Shown here piece by piece: positions 63,361 to 64,000 of a stretch of 64,000 nucleotides of DNA. The notes under the pieces are model-generated. The model had not been told where the DNA came from. It ran no database searches and saw only the letters and a program-made list of their open reading frames with translations. The position numbers and the translations under genes were made by a program. The DNA lies in NCBI RefSeq assembly GCF_011043545.1, contig NZ_JAAKGP010000007.1, forward strand, positions 1-64,000. Direction: 5' to 3'. Position 1 is the stretch's first letter. The number at the start of each line of letters is the position of its first letter. This DNA is from Rhodobacter sp. SGA-6-6 (lineage in GTDB: Bacteria > Pseudomonadota > Alphaproteobacteria > Rhodobacterales > Rhodobacteraceae).

Positions 63361-64000
63361 TTACGAGGTGGCGACCTTCAAGAGCTTGATCGCCGCGTAA
63401 TCGGTGATGTCGCCGCCCACGCGCTTCGACGCGTAGAACAGCACATGCGGCTTGGCCGAGAACGGATCGCGCAGGATGCGCAGGTCCGGCCGCTCCGCCA
63501 CCGTATAGCCGGCGGCGAAATCGCCGAAGGCGATGGGATAGGCATTCGCCGCCACATCCGGCATGTCCTCGCAGACCAGCACCGGATAGCCCATCAGCCG
63601 CGCCGGCTCGCCCGCCTGCAGGCTGTCGCCCCACATGAAGCGGCCGTCGGCATCCTTCATCTTCCGCACCGCGCCCGCGGTCTTCGAGTTCATCACGAAG
63701 GCGCCGTTGGCGCGGTAGTCGGCGCCCAGCGCATAGACCAGGTTGACGATGCAGTCGCTGGCATTGGCGGTGGCGAAATCCGCCGCCGCGCCGGTCGGCA
63801 CATAGCCGAGGCTGCCCCAGGTCCAGCTGGCATTCGCCACCTTGGCCGGCAGCAGGATGCCCTTCGGCTTATCCACCCCGTCGCCGTTGACGAAGGCCGC
63901 CGATTCCGCCCGGATGAAGCGGGTGGCGATCTTGTTCGCCAGCCACCCCTCCACGTCGAAGGCGCTGTCGTCCAGAAGCCGCTGGCTGGCCTTCGGCATC
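63361..64000 (-). CDS. Gene transfer agent major capsid protein gp5 (partial, 3' end)
   Basis: The C-terminal about 213 residues of an HK97-fold major capsid protein; the start lies beyond the window. DVEGWLANKIATRFIRAESA, AFVNGDGVDKPKGIL, FVMNSKTAGAVRKMKDADGR and LMGYPVLVCEDMPD are standard in HK97-type and GTA capsids. In RcGTA the N-terminal scaffold region is removed by the gp4 protease. The visible part is intact and ends LLKVATS. Confidence 0.95.
   Translation of the reverse strand, partial: MPKASQRLLDDSAFDVEGWLANKIATRFIRAESAAFVNGDGVDKPKGILLPAKVANASWTWGSLGYVPTGAAADFATANASDCIVNLVYALGADYRANGAFVMNSKTAGAVRKMKDADGRFMWGDSLQAGEPARLMGYPVLVCEDMPDVAANAYPIAFGDFAAGYTVAERPDLRILRDPFSAKPHVLFYASKRVGGDITDYAAIKLLKVATS

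Noticed and set aside
54422-64000. Prophage
   Set aside because: Gene order and families match a gene transfer agent exactly, with no integrase, attachment sites, replication or lysogeny genes in the visible part.

Overview
The window is GC-rich, densely packed DNA from an alphaproteobacterium, almost certainly a member of the Rhodobacterales (Rhodobacter/Paracoccus/Roseobacter group). The main reasons are an RcGTA-type gene transfer agent cluster in canonical order at the right end, a B12-dependent NrdJ as the visible ribonucleotide reductase, a Fur/Mur protein without a CxxC site, a lipoyl-domain-bearing PDH E1 beta, and intergenic hairpin elements ending in a C-rich run plus ATATTTGG or AGTATTTGG, which I associate with this order. 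No rRNA, tRNA, CRISPR array or insertion sequence was seen.

Positions 1-22680 look like one catabolic island. A 13-gene minus-strand operon reads from about 16.4 kb down to base 3: FAD subunit, fused Fe-S/molybdopterin hydroxylase, a 6-hydroxynicotinate reductase-like Fe-S protein, a UPF0280 (ApbE-like) protein, a DUF1185 'amino acid synthesis' protein, an unidentified polytopic membrane protein, a complete Liv-type ABC importer, and the two subunits of an ATP-dependent hydantoinase/oxoprolinase. A MarR gene is divergent from it. A TetR gene, tail to tail with marR, is divergent from a plus-strand unit encoding a StcD-like demethylase, a nitrilase-superfamily amidase and a trimethylamine-dehydrogenase-like flavoprotein. 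Together they suggest import, hydroxylation, ring reduction, lactam or imide opening and N-demethylation of an N-heterocycle. The substrate is not known from the sequence.

Positions 22.7-35 kb hold mur/fur, a MacAB-type tripartite efflux operon, nrdJ with an upstream NrdR-like box, two DMT exporters, a DUF533 protein and enolase. At 35.0-35.7 kb is a zinT gene with a near-perfect Zur-type operator but an in-frame amber codon, so it is a nonsense pseudogene or a sequencing error. Positions 35.8-47 kb hold housekeeping genes: a DAO-type oxidase, RluE-like pseudouridine synthase, a desaturase flanked by repeat-rich gaps, rarD, anmK, tyrS, two cyclophilins, pgk, class I fba and ftsB. Positions 47.5-51.2 kb are pdhA-pdhB-pdhC, with near-identical lipoyl domains opening pdhB and pdhC.

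Positions 51.3-54.3 kb are a compact minus-strand unit: cysE, plsC, a CdsA-like gene and a YnbA-like CDP-alcohol phosphotransferase. Positions 54.4-64.0 kb are the gene transfer agent structural genes from gp15 back to a capsid gene cut by the window edge, all intact and mostly overlapping by a few bases. Gene starts were chosen from start/stop overlaps, Shine-Dalgarno-like sequence and known family N-termini. Several GTG starts and one TTG start were needed.
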